From: Raineyella antarctica
GTDB taxonomy: Bacteria > Actinomycetota > Actinomycetes > Propionibacteriales > Propionibacteriaceae
Direction: 5' to 3'
Assembly: GCF_900092135.1 (NCBI RefSeq)
Contig: NZ_FMYF01000002.1
Span: forward strand, 289,014 to 353,013
Length of the DNA stretch: 64,000 bases
Shown: positions 1-7,770 of the stretch, one piece after another
Layout of the letters: the number at the start of each line of letters is the position of its first letter
Position numbering within the stretch: the first letter of the stretch is position 1
Translations under genes and position numbers: made by a program
Notes under the pieces: generated by a model
Databases searched by the model: none
What the model was told of the DNA's origin: nothing
What the model saw: only the letters and a program-made list of their open reading frames with translations

Positions 1-523
1 CGCCCATGTCCATGTCGCCGTGGTCCATGCCGCCCATGTCCATGTCGCCGTGGTCCATGCCGCCGTGGTCCATGTCGCCGTGGTCCATGTCGCCGTGGTC
101 CATGTCGCCGTGGTCCATGTCGCCGTGGTCCATGTCGCCGTGGTCCATGTCCATGTCGCCCATGTCCCCGTCGTCCAGCAGGTTCGGGCCACTAGGTCGC
201 TGTTGCGCGTCCTCGCGATGGGGGGCGTCCGGCAGCAGTTCCGCGTACGCCCGGTCGAGGCCGGACGTCACCTCGTCGGCCCCCGCGACATCGATCCGTA
301 CCCGAGGCCCCGGTAGCTGGTTCCAGACGGCTTCGACTGCTTCGGCCAGCCGAGGCGAGGCCATCCCGCAGACGACGAGGACGTCCGCGTCGGCGGGGGA
401 GGCTGCCAGCACCCAGCCTCGTGCCAGCACAGCGTGTTCCACCCTCGCCCGGAGCCGCCATTGTCCGGGTACCTCCACCAGCAGGACGTGGGTGCAGGAT
501 GCCGCGAGGCGGGCCAGGCTCAC
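1..523 (-). CDS. NuoB-like protein with C-terminal Asp-His-Gly-Asp-Met repeat (partial)
   Basis: This gene runs off the left edge, so its C-terminus is missing. It starts at a GTG at 523 that overlaps the nuoA stop as GTGA, which signals translational coupling. The first ~115 residues read as an alpha/beta domain with the feel of the NADH dehydrogenase 20 kDa (NuoB) fold (LLVEVPG, then DVLVVCGMASPRLAEAV), but the four Fe-S cysteines of a true NuoB are not visible. From about residue 118 it becomes a tandem repeat of Asp-His-Gly-Asp-Met, rich in Met, His and Asp and so a plausible soft-metal-binding segment. Operon context suggests a complex-I-like membrane oxidoreductase. Function of the repeat is inference; the family match is by eye only. 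Confidence 0.6.
   Translation of the reverse strand, partial: MSLARLAASCTHVLLVEVPGQWRLRARVEHAVLARGWVLAASPADADVLVVCGMASPRLAEAVEAVWNQLPGPRVRIDVAGADEVTSGLDRAYAELLPDAPHREDAQQRPSGPNLLDDGDMGDMDMDHGDMDHGDMDHGDMDHGDMDHGDMDHGGMDHGDMDMGGMDHGDMDMG
5..166. repeat. 15-bp tandem repeat encoding DHGDM
   Basis: The unit catgtcgccgtggtc is repeated about nine times, with some shortened units. It is in frame with the minus-strand NuoB-like gene, so each unit adds one Asp-His-Gly-Asp-Met. A repeat of a multiple of three bases can change copy number without shifting the frame. Confidence 0.85.
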
Positions 524-864
524 ACCCATCGCAGCGCCCCCTCGCGCCACGCCCAGACGACGGCCACGAACAGGGCGGCGAGGAAGAGGAACATCTCGAG
601 GATCGCACTGGCCCCGCGCGCCGCGACGACCACCGCCCACGGATACATGAACAGCATCTCCACGTCGAAGGCGAGGAAGACCAGCGAGGTGAGGTACCAG
701 CGTACGTGGTACCGCGAGAGCGCATGCTCCTGCGGGGGCCAGCCGGATCGGAACGGAAGCACGCGGAGCGGATCCCTGGCCACGCAGGCCAGCCGGTGCA
801 CGAGGTGGAGACCCAGGACGAACCCGACGGCGACCAGCCCCATCACCACGGTTCCCCAGAACAT
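520..864 (-). CDS. nuoA: NADH-quinone oxidoreductase subunit A (NuoA)
   Basis: A 114-residue membrane protein with three hydrophobic helices, the usual NuoA layout. The loop between helices 1 and 2 carries the expected patterns (residues near YHVRWYLTSLVFLAFDVE), including the conserved FDVE acidic stretch at the start of helix 2. NuoA is part of the membrane arm of type I NADH dehydrogenase, next to the quinone site. The ATG at 864 is preceded by GGGAGGCAGGG on the coding strand, a strong ribosome site. The next gene starts inside its stop codon. The partner gene is not a standard nuoB, so this may be a partial or alternative complex I operon continuing to the left. Confidence 0.9.
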   Translation of the reverse strand: MFWGTVVMGLVAVGFVLGLHLVHRLACVARDPLRVLPFRSGWPPQEHALSRYHVRWYLTSLVFLAFDVEMLFMYPWAVVVAARGASAILEMFLFLAALFVAVVWAWREGALRWV

Positions 865-1274
865 CCCTGCCTCCCGTCACTCGATGAACATGATCCGGAA
901 CACCGGCAGGTGGTGCTGCGCGTACGGAAAGCCGCAGCCACAAGCCTGCCTATCGCTACCGATCCATCATGAGCACAGCTCAGGGGGCTCTGTCGAGGGG
1001 CGCAGATTATCTCTCGGATATCCCGAACTCGCGGAAACCAGAGGACCCACATGCCTCAGTCCCGGAGCGAAACGTGGCCACGGGGGCAGCGACCGTCACG
1101 CTGATCAAGGTGGTCGTCCGCTGGCAGGCAGCGAGGACCGCCGCCAGGGCAGGCAGCCCGGGCGGTCGGCCCTCACCAGTATTCGCGGCGCATCCGACGT
1201 GGTGCCGGCCGCTTCCTCGCCTGGGGGTGGGGTCGGTCCCGAACACGACCGAGCACGCGGAACCGCCCAGGATG
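865..1274. other. 410-bp intergenic stretch, no gene seen
   Basis: No reading frame here has protein-like composition or a recognisable motif. It should hold the promoter of the nuoA operon on the minus strand, but I could not pick a convincing -35/-10 pair. Confidence 0.4.
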
Positions 1275-1445
1275 TCAGTCCTCGTCGGGCTCGCCCTCGG
1301 CCTGTGAGGGGCGGAAGGCATGGGGATCAGGCGAGGCGTGCGGATCGACGTCGACGGTGAGGTCGTCCAGTTCCTCGTCAGGATCGCCCTCTGCGGAGGA
1401 GGGACGGACGGGGTTCGTGTCGACGTGGTGCTCCGAGGTAGTCAT
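1275..1445 (-). CDS. small acidic hypothetical protein
   Basis: A 56-residue protein rich in Asp, Glu and Pro, with the similar stretches RPSSAEGDPDEE and RPSQAEGEPDED near its two ends. The ATG at 1445 is chosen over an upstream start because GAGAGGAGAACC sits directly before it on the coding strand. There is no signal peptide, membrane segment or cysteine. It is probably disordered. I do not recognise the family. It is transcribed alone, between the secreted lysozyme-like gene and nuoA. Confidence 0.55.
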   Translation of the reverse strand: MTTSEHHVDTNPVRPSSAEGDPDEELDDLTVDVDPHASPDPHAFRPSQAEGEPDED

Positions 1446-1548
1446 GGTTCTCCTCTCGGCCGCCCGGGCAGGCGGCGCCAGCAATTCAAGGCTAGGCAGG
1501 CGTGAGGGACGTCACAACCCCGTGGAGCGCCTCGCTCGTGTCCGACGT

Positions 1549-1586
1549 TCTCCGCCCATCTCCGCCCATCTCCGCCCATCTCCGCG
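1549..1586. repeat. short 10-bp tandem repeat
   Basis: Three perfect copies of tccgcccatc with partial copies at both ends, in the gap between the small acidic gene and the secreted lysozyme-like gene. No role is evident. Confidence 0.8.
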
Positions 1587-1608
1587 CTCTCCCCCGGCTC
1601 CGCCGGAC

Positions 1609-2316
1609 TCAGCAGGCGACGTTGCGGTCGAGCCGGGACCTGCGGTCCACGTACTGGATGAGGAGGCTGGGCCCACCGGTGAACCGGTGGCCGGTGCAGT
1701 AGGTCGCTGCCCTGGCGGCCGAGGTCAGGACGGTCGCGCCCCAGCTCGGCCAGTTGTTCTTCCATCCTCCGGTGATCTCGCCCCACTGGGCGGTGGTGCT
1801 GTACACGCCGACCATCGTCGCGCCAGCGGCCTTCAGGGCGTCGTACGAGCCCTGCAGGCTGCGCCGGTTCAGCTGCACGTCCTTGCTCCACGTGTTGCCG
1901 TTCTCGACATCGAGCCACCATCGCGTGCTCGCGACGTGCTGGGATCGCGCGTACGCCAGGGCACTCGTTGCCGCCGCGTAGCCGTACTTGTAGGCGGCGC
2001 AGGAAGTATCGCCATGGCAGGCGGCCAGGGCCCGGGAGTAGAACCCGGAGGACCTGCTGGTGTTGAGCCCGGTGTTCATGTAGAGGCTGAGATCGGCGAA
2101 GTGGCTCGCCTCAGCGGCCAGGCAGGGGTTCTTGCTCTGGACCACGCCGTTCGTCACCCCGACGACGCCGAAACCGCTCGGGAGCGCAGTGGTGCAGTTC
2201 GGGTAGCTGACGTCCACCCCGAGGGCGCCCGTGCGGTAGTAGTCCGACGCATTGGCGACGGTGGGGGACGCGGCCAGGACGATCGCGGCGCAGGCGAGGG
2301 TGATGGCTCGGCGCAT
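1609..2316 (-). CDS. secreted glycoside-hydrolase-like protein (GH25/DUF1906-like)
   Basis: A 235-residue protein with a clear Sec signal peptide (about residues 1-23, cleavage near VANA-SD). The mature part opens with GVDVSYPNC and has WWLDVENGNTW in the middle. Both resemble the beta-barrel strands of GH25 lysozyme-like and DUF1906 domains, where the Asp and Glu on the barrel strands are catalytic. Several paired cysteines fit an extracellular protein. Length suits a single domain with no cell-wall anchor. A role in peptidoglycan or glycan turnover is inferred from fold resemblance only. The gene lies in a small run of secreted proteins. Confidence 0.65.
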   Translation of the reverse strand: MRRAITLACAAIVLAASPTVANASDYYRTGALGVDVSYPNCTTALPSGFGVVGVTNGVVQSKNPCLAAEASHFADLSLYMNTGLNTSRSSGFYSRALAACHGDTSCAAYKYGYAAATSALAYARSQHVASTRWWLDVENGNTWSKDVQLNRRSLQGSYDALKAAGATMVGVYSTTAQWGEITGGWKNNWPSWGATVLTSAARAATYCTGHRFTGGPSLLIQYVDRRSRLDRNVAC

Positions 2317-2458
2317 GACGGGAACTCCTCGGGTCGTTGCGGAGGGCTGTCGATCGGCTCATCCACCCGCCCTGGCTCGGTCCTCAGCCTAGGGTCAGAT
2401 TCGGTGCTCGTGGCGGGAGGCCGGCGGCGACGCGCCGGTGTGAGCTTGGAACATCGGG

Positions 2459-2731
2459 TCAGCGGTGCCACCCAGGGGTGGGGACGGTGGCGAAGGCGCC
2501 GCACACCTGCAGGGCGTTGTGCGGCCCGAGGTCGGCCAGACAGTCGTTGCAGACCGGGGTGTGGACCGCGGCGGGGTGCTTGCAGTCGGCGCACAGCCCG
2601 GGTGAGTCCGGGGTGTCGGCGACCCGCTGCTGGTCGCGCGCCGTGGCGTCGATCTCCTCCTGGGACGGTGCGGGTGGGTTGCCCGCGGTGGGATCGTCTC
2701 CCCCTGGGCGGTCGCGGTGGAAGAAACGCAT
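2459..2731 (-). CDS. small protein with a CxxC pair motif
   Basis: A 90-residue protein. The ATG at 2731 is preferred because AAGGGATC precedes it and because a longer frame would overlap the neighbouring lipoprotein gene. The N-terminal half is polar and probably disordered. The C-terminal half has CADC and CNDC spaced by 11 residues, with His between them, which looks like a small zinc ribbon. No signal peptide or membrane segment. It lies 13 bp downstream of the lipoprotein gene and may share its transcript. The family is not recognised. Confidence 0.6.
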   Translation of the reverse strand: MRFFHRDRPGGDDPTAGNPPAPSQEEIDATARDQQRVADTPDSPGLCADCKHPAAVHTPVCNDCLADLGPHNALQVCGAFATVPTPGWHR

Positions 2732-2744
2732 GGTGGGGATCCCT

Positions 2745-3497
2745 TCAGCGGATGATGTGAAGGACGGTCTCGGCAGTGGTCCAGTTGGTCGCGATGGCCT
2801 TCTGTGCGGCGGACAACGTGACCTGCTTGCTGCAGACGGCCTTGTGGATCGCATTCTCCACGGTGTCCTTGGGGTTCGTCGTTCCCTTGGCCCCGGCGTG
2901 GTTCGCTTCCGGCCACAGGTTCGACGTGCTGCTCGCCCCGCCGAGTTCCAGGGACACGAGGTGGTCGTACTCGATGGTCGGGGAGGGCCGGGTGCCGTAG
3001 GCCGCCAAGGAGGCTGTCTTCGCCTTCCCGGTGACGTACGCGGACGGGCGGACGGTGGCCGTGTAGCCCGACTTGCAGATGGTCTGGTTGATGTCGGCCT
3101 GGGTGACGGCCGGGTCGATGGCGCCGGGCGTGCAGGCGCGATCGGGCAGGACCAGGCCCTGGGCGGCGTCGAGGGTCCGCTCGTGGCACCGGTCCAGTTG
3201 CAGCTTCATGTCGTCGACCATGATCGCCGACGTGTGGACGCTACGGAGCCTGGTGCCGCCGGCGGTGCTCGACTGGCGCTGGGCAGCGGGCGCCGACGAG
3301 GCGGTGGTGGGACCGGTCGAGGGTGATGGCTCGGGGGCGGCGCCGTTCGGGGAGGCCGTGCAGCCGGCGAGTGCCATGACGGCGAGGGCGACGGCCGCAG
3401 CCGTCTTCGGATCGAACGTGGTTCCTCCAGGCAAGCGTGCGTTCAGGACGGGCCGCGCCGCCACGAGCACCCTGTCCGGACGCAGCCTGGATGGCAC
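2745..3497 (-). CDS. lipoprotein with HNH-nuclease-like C-terminal domain
   Basis: A hydrophobic stretch ends in the lipobox LAGC at about residue 46, so this is probably a membrane-anchored lipoprotein. A Ser/Pro/Ala-rich linker follows. The C-terminal ~150 residues contain YDHLVSLELGG and SNLWPE, the pattern of secreted HNH-type nuclease-like proteins in actinobacteria (a His-led motif then Asn), plus four or more cysteines that could form disulfides. The start is uncertain. The annotated ATG gives about 25 residues ahead of the signal sequence, whereas a good GGAGGA lies further in at about codons 24-25 with no ATG, GTG or TTG at a normal spacing after it. Nuclease activity is inferred. 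Confidence 0.6.
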   Translation of the reverse strand: MPSRLRPDRVLVAARPVLNARLPGGTTFDPKTAAAVALAVMALAGCTASPNGAAPEPSPSTGPTTASSAPAAQRQSSTAGGTRLRSVHTSAIMVDDMKLQLDRCHERTLDAAQGLVLPDRACTPGAIDPAVTQADINQTICKSGYTATVRPSAYVTGKAKTASLAAYGTRPSPTIEYDHLVSLELGGASSTSNLWPEANHAGAKGTTNPKDTVENAIHKAVCSKQVTLSAAQKAIATNWTTAETVLHIIR

Positions 3498-3704
3498 ACG
3501 ACGTGCCTCGTACGCTGCACGGCAGGCCCTGAAGACGACGCCCGTGAAACGTACGTCCGATCCGGCACGTCAGCTCGCTGACGTCGCCGTTGTGGGACGC
3601 TTCGGCGCCCCCGGCCTGCCGGATCGGCTGACAGCGGACCACCTTCGCTCCTACCTTTTCTCTCAGGACCGATCAGTGATCCGTACCACACTTCGGGGGC
3701 TTCC

Positions 3705-4739
3705 ATGCGCCAGCACACACCACGTCTATGGGCCGCGACACTCTCCGTGGCCCTCGCCCTTGCCGGAGCGATCCTGGGCTCACCGGTGCGTCCGGCCGCC
3801 GCCCCGCCGCCCGACCGGGGCGCGAGCTCCGAGCACCAGCGGATCATCGACTTCTGGACGCCGGACAAGGTCGCCAAGGCTGTCCCCCGTGACTTCGTCG
3901 GTGACCCGGGCACCGGCCGCTTCAAGCTCAACCCCGCCAGGGCCAAGCCCGGGCCCGGGAGCGGCACGGGCGTCCTGGGGGCCACCTGGACCGGCGGACT
4001 GGTCCAGAACACCACCGGGAAGGTGCTGTTCGCGATGGCCGGCACGTACTACGTCTGCTCGGCCTCGGTGGTGCCGGACACATCCACCAGCGTGTCCGTG
4101 ATCCTGACCGCGGGGCACTGTGCCTGGGACAATGCCGGCCAGAAATACGCCACCGACTGGATGTTCGTGCCGGACTACGCGGACGCTCCCGCACCGCTGA
4201 TCACCGGCGGCAGCTTCTGTGCCCAGACGGTGTACGGCTGCTGGACCGCCTCGGCACTCACCGTGGATGCCGACTTCGCCAACCAGACCTCGTTCAACAC
4301 CACCGCCACCCTGAACGACTTCGCCTTCGCCACTGTCGGTGCCGGTGGCTTGAGCGGCAGCAGCCAGTTGGACAGCACCGTCGGGACGCAGCCGATCCAG
4401 TTCTCCCAGGTGCCCAACGGGAAGACGACCGACCTCTTCGGCTACCCGGCGGCCAGCCCCTACAACGGCAGCCGGCTGATCTACAGCGAGGGGTCGCTGG
4501 GGCTGGATCGCTACAACTCCAACAAGACCTATCGGGTGGCCAGCAACATGACCGGCGGTTGCTCGGGCGGCCCTTGGTTCTCGCCCTTCACCACGGCGAG
4601 CGGCTCGGGGACGATCATGTCGCTGAACTCGTACACCTACTCCGGGCAGTCCTACCTGCACGGCCCGATCCTGAACTCGAAGACCCAGTCGCTGTACGAC
4701 GCGGCACCGACTGCCAAGGGGAACCAGACCCTTCGGTGA
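3705..4739 (+). CDS. secreted trypsin-like (V8-type) serine protease
   Basis: A 344-residue protein with a Sec signal peptide (about residues 1-33, ending AAA) and a propeptide-like region before the catalytic domain. The full triad is visible: His138 in TAGHC, Asp205 in NDFAF and Ser287 in GGCSGGPW. These are typical of S1/S1B chymotrypsin-fold proteases such as glutamyl endopeptidases. A cysteine pair flanks the His loop. It hydrolyses peptide bonds outside the cell; the substrate is unknown. It is transcribed alone, divergent from the lipoprotein gene. The glycine/serine-rich C-terminal part has no extra domain. Confidence 0.88.
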   Translation: MRQHTPRLWAATLSVALALAGAILGSPVRPAAAPPPDRGASSEHQRIIDFWTPDKVAKAVPRDFVGDPGTGRFKLNPARAKPGPGSGTGVLGATWTGGLVQNTTGKVLFAMAGTYYVCSASVVPDTSTSVSVILTAGHCAWDNAGQKYATDWMFVPDYADAPAPLITGGSFCAQTVYGCWTASALTVDADFANQTSFNTTATLNDFAFATVGAGGLSGSSQLDSTVGTQPIQFSQVPNGKTTDLFGYPAASPYNGSRLIYSEGSLGLDRYNSNKTYRVASNMTGGCSGGPWFSPFTTASGSGTIMSLNSYTYSGQSYLHGPILNSKTQSLYDAAPTAKGNQTLR

Positions 4740-4803
4740 CCTCGACGCCCGAACGGTCATCGTTGCTGTCAACAGCTGGATGCAGCCCCTGCGGCAACCC
4801 TGA

Positions 4804-6180
4804 TTAGTGCGGCATGTCCACGAAGCGTGAGTAGTGGCCCTGGAAGGCCACCGTCACGGTCTTCGTCGGACCGTTGCGGTGCTTGGCCACGATCACGTCG
4901 GCCTCACCGACCCGGTCGGACTCGTCCTTGTTGTAGTAGTCGTCACGGTGGATCAGGATGATCACGTCGGCGTCCTGTTCCAGCGAGCCGGACTCACGCA
5001 GGTCGGAGACCGAGGGCTTCTTGTCGTCGCGCTTCTCGGAGTTTCGGTTCAGCTGGGAGATCGCGATCACCGGGACGTCGAGCTCCTTGGCCAGCAGCTT
5101 CATCTGCCGGGAGAACTCGGAGACCTCCAGCTGGCGGGACTCGACCTTCTTGCCCGAGCTCATCAGCTGCAGGTAGTCCAGCACGATCAGCTTGAGGTCG
5201 TGCTGCTGCTTGAGCCGGCGGGCCTTGGCCCGGATCTCCATCATGGTCAGGTTGGGGGAGTCGTCCACGTACAGCGGGGCCGAACCGATCAGGCTGGCCT
5301 TGCCGGAGACCCGGTCCCACTCCTCGCTCGACATCGTGCCCTGGCGCATGTGCGACAACGGGACCGATGCCTCGGCCGAGAGCATGCGCATGGTGATCTC
5401 GGTCTGGCTCATCTCGAGGGAGAAGATGCACGAGGCCAGGCCGTGCTTGATCGAGGCGGAGCGGCAGATGTCCAGGCCCAGGGTGCTTTTACCCATGCCC
5501 GGCCGCGCCGCGATGATGATCATCTGGCCGCCGTGCAGGCCAGCGGTCAGCTCGTCGAGCTCGATGAAGCCGGTCGGTACGCCGCTCATTACGCCGCCCT
5601 GGGCCTCGATCAGCTCCATCTGGTCCATGGTCGGCTCGATCAGCTGCTCCAGCGGCTTGTAGTCCTCGGTGGAGCGGCGATCGGCGATCTGGTACATCGT
5701 GGACTGGGCCTCGTCGACGATGTCGTCGACATCCCCCTCGGCGTTGTAGCCCAGCTGCGCGATCTTGATCGAGGCCTGGACCAGCCGGCGCAGGATCGCC
5801 TTGTCGCGGACGATCTCGGCGTAGTAGCCGGCGTTCGCGGCGACGGCCACCGAGGCGACCAGGTCGTACAGGTAGCCGTGGCCGCCCACCCGGCCGATCT
5901 CGCCCCGCTTGGTCAGCTGCTCGGAGACGGTGATGGCGTCGGCGGGCTCCCCGACGGAGTACAGGTGCAGGATGGCGTCGAAGATCATCTCGTGCGCAGG
6001 CTTGTAGAAGTCGTCCCCGCGGACGATCTCCAGGACCTCGGCGATGGCGTCCTTCGAGATCAGCATCGCGCCGAGGACGCTCTGCTCGGCGATGATGTCC
6101 TGCGGCGGCTGTCGGTCGGCTCCCGGGACGGGTTCGCGGCTGTCGGTGTTCCACGCGGATTCCAGGTCGACGACCGCCAT
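4804..6180 (-). CDS. dnaB: replicative DNA helicase DnaB
   Basis: Hexameric 5'-3' helicase of the replication fork. The N-terminal primase-interacting domain (QDIIAEQSVLGAMLISKDAI, about residues 25-45) is followed by a linker and the RecA-like ATPase with Walker A RPGMGKST and Walker B LIVLDYLQLM. The arginine-finger and C-terminal motifs are present. Length (458 residues) is normal for an intein-free DnaB, while some actinobacterial orthologues carry inteins. The ATG at 6180 is chosen because GGAAGG lies 6 bases before it; a TTG two codons upstream would touch that ribosome site. The upstream region carries several DnaA-box-like sites. Confidence 0.97.
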   Translation of the reverse strand: MAVVDLESAWNTDSREPVPGADRQPPQDIIAEQSVLGAMLISKDAIAEVLEIVRGDDFYKPAHEMIFDAILHLYSVGEPADAITVSEQLTKRGEIGRVGGHGYLYDLVASVAVAANAGYYAEIVRDKAILRRLVQASIKIAQLGYNAEGDVDDIVDEAQSTMYQIADRRSTEDYKPLEQLIEPTMDQMELIEAQGGVMSGVPTGFIELDELTAGLHGGQMIIIAARPGMGKSTLGLDICRSASIKHGLASCIFSLEMSQTEITMRMLSAEASVPLSHMRQGTMSSEEWDRVSGKASLIGSAPLYVDDSPNLTMMEIRAKARRLKQQHDLKLIVLDYLQLMSSGKKVESRQLEVSEFSRQMKLLAKELDVPVIAISQLNRNSEKRDDKKPSVSDLRESGSLEQDADVIILIHRDDYYNKDESDRVGEADVIVAKHRNGPTKTVTVAFQGHYSRFVDMPH

Positions 6181-6339
6181 GGCCAACCTTCCTTTCTGAC
6201 GCTTCCCGATGTGCCACCAACGCTAGGGAGCACCACTGACAAGTCCTTCGTGGCACGTCCGACGCGCAGTGGGGGCACGGCATTTCGAGGTCGGGACGGC
6301 CTCTACCGTAGCCCTCCTCCGGACGCCCGGCCACCACAG

Positions 6340-6588
6340 TTATCCACAGGAGCTGTGGACAACTGTGGACTCTTTGTGGAGACACCCTTGCCGCAGGGGG
6401 ACAACTTGTGGACGACACGGCGAGCAAGCGTGTCCAAACCGGGGTTTTCGCCCTCTGGCAAGGGCAAACGCAGGGGTGCACTGGTGGATGGAAAGTCGGG
6501 CCGATGAATCATGGGACCACGTGCCCAACTGGTCTTGCTTGTTGACAGCCGCCATCCCGTGTGGCATATCCACACCTTCTGTGCATAA
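6340..6588. promoter_or_regulatory. cluster of DnaA-box-like 9-mers upstream of dnaB
   Basis: Six close matches to the DnaA box lie in 250 bp between divergent dnaB and csoR. TTATCCACA at 6340-6348 is the exact consensus. TTGTCCACA (minus strand, 6354-6362) is the exact high-GC actinobacterial form. Near matches are at 6375-6383 and 6407-6415 (minus), 6566-6574 (ATATCCACA) and 6580-6588 (TTATGCACA, minus). The rest of the 680-bp gap (6187-6865) shows no gene. DnaA may autocontrol dnaB transcription or be titrated here. An origin is less likely because dnaA and dnaN are not present. Confidence 0.7.
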
Positions 6589-6822
6589 CTTCGGGGTGGT
6601 TGCTGCGGTGTCCAGGAGCGGCCGTTCCCGCCTGTGGGGGAGCGGATCCATGCCTGCCCGGGACCGCATGGAGACCGAGCAGGAGGCCTGTCGTACGCCT
6701 GCGTCCGCGACCGCCTGCCGGCAGTGTCGAGCCGCTGCACGGCCGGTGTTCCACGTGCATCCTGCTCTCCTTGGCGACCTCGGGTAACGTTGCCCCAAGC
6801 CCTCGCCGGCAAGCCGGCAGTC

Positions 6823-6838
6823 ATGCCCCGCGGGGTAT
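6823..6838. promoter_or_regulatory. CsoR-type operator before csoR
   Basis: ATGCCCCGCGGGGTAT is an inverted repeat with one mismatch, of the C-run/G-run type known for CsoR/RcnR-family repressors. It ends 27 bp before the csoR start, so it probably mediates autoregulation by copper. Confidence 0.65.
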
Positions 6839-6865
6839 CATGCAGGGTGAACGAGGGGAGTCATC

Positions 6866-7297
6866 ATGGGATCCGAGACGAAGTCGCAGGCCTCCTGCTG
6901 TGGGGGGACCGGCACCGTCACGATCGACGTGCAGGACCCGGAGCAGGACGTACCGGACCTGGATACCGCGACCACGGACGAGGCGGGGGCCGAGTCGTGC
7001 TGCGCCGGTGACAACACGTACGGCTATGCCGACCACAAGCAGGACTACACCCGCCGGCTGCGCCGCATCGAGGGCCAGGTCCGTGGACTGCAGCGGATGG
7101 TCGAGGAGGACCAGTACTGCATCGACATCCTGACCCAGATCTCCGCCGTGACCAAGGCCCTGGAGTCCACCGCCCTGCGCCTGCTGGACGAGCACCTCTC
7201 GCACTGCGTCACGCACGCGATCGAGGCCGGCGGCCAGGAGGCCGACGACAAGCTGGCCGAGGCGTCCGCGGCGATCGCGCGCCTGGTCCGTTCCTGA
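6866..7297 (+). CDS. csoR: copper-sensing transcriptional repressor CsoR, N-terminally extended
   Basis: The helical DUF156/CsoR domain covers about residues 57-140. The Cu(I) ligands of the family line up as Cys85 (QYCID), His110 and Cys114 (EHLSHC), so this should be a true copper sensor rather than CstR or FrmR. Unusually, about 55 extra N-terminal residues contain two adjacent cysteine pairs (11-12 and 45-46), which could bind extra metal. The ATG is supported by GAGGGGAG upstream. A palindromic operator lies just upstream, and a copZ-like chaperone follows after 86 bp, forming a copper-response unit. Confidence 0.9.
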   Translation: MGSETKSQASCCGGTGTVTIDVQDPEQDVPDLDTATTDEAGAESCCAGDNTYGYADHKQDYTRRLRRIEGQVRGLQRMVEEDQYCIDILTQISAVTKALESTALRLLDEHLSHCVTHAIEAGGQEADDKLAEASAAIARLVRS

Positions 7298-7383
7298 CCG
7301 GCCGTCCCCGTCACGTACCGTAGGACCAGCACACCACCTGGGCCGACGTCCGTCGCGCCCGCAGCACCCACGGGAGGACCACT

Positions 7384-7596
7384 GTGGCCACCAACGAGTA
7401 CACCGTCACCGGCATGACCTGCGGACACTGCGTCAGTGCAGTCACCGAAGAGGTCAGTGCGGTCGACGGCGTCAGTGACGTCAAGGTGGACCTGGAGTCC
7501 GGCCGGATGGCCGTCACCTCCGCGACCGAGGTCCCCCTGGAGACCATCGCCGCCGCCGTTGACGAGGCAGGCGGCTACACCGTCGTCCCCGCCTGA
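7384..7596 (+). CDS. copZ: copper chaperone CopZ (HMA domain)
   Basis: A 70-residue single heavy-metal-associated domain with the metal loop GMTCGHC at about residues 10-16. It shuttles Cu(I) in the cytoplasm, usually to a CopA-type P1B ATPase, but no such ATPase is in this window. The start is a GTG at 7384 preceded by GGGAGGACC. Its position behind csoR suggests copper-induced co-regulation. The 174 bp after it, before ugd, contain nothing recognisable. Confidence 0.9.
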   Translation: MATNEYTVTGMTCGHCVSAVTEEVSAVDGVSDVKVDLESGRMAVTSATEVPLETIAAAVDEAGGYTVVPA

Positions 7597-7770
7597 GCGG
7601 AGCACCGACCACCGGCCAGCGCTGCCCGGTCCGACCCGGCGAGCGCGTACCCCACGCCTTCGCCGACCCCACCCGATCGGCGGGATCGACCCGTCTCCGC
7701 GGCACCCGATTGGCGCGGACCGCCCTCCCCGGGCGACGATCGGCTTGTTCACCACGGGAAGAGGACTGGG

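Noticed and set aside
6-650. Plus-strand protein of Met-Ser-Pro-Trp repeats
   Set aside because: It is the antisense reading of the minus-strand DHGDM repeat gene, which has operon support and start/stop coupling.
6340-6588. Chromosomal origin of replication
   Set aside because: DnaA boxes are present, but dnaA, dnaN and an AT-rich unwinding region are not. The cluster is kept as a regulatory or titration site.
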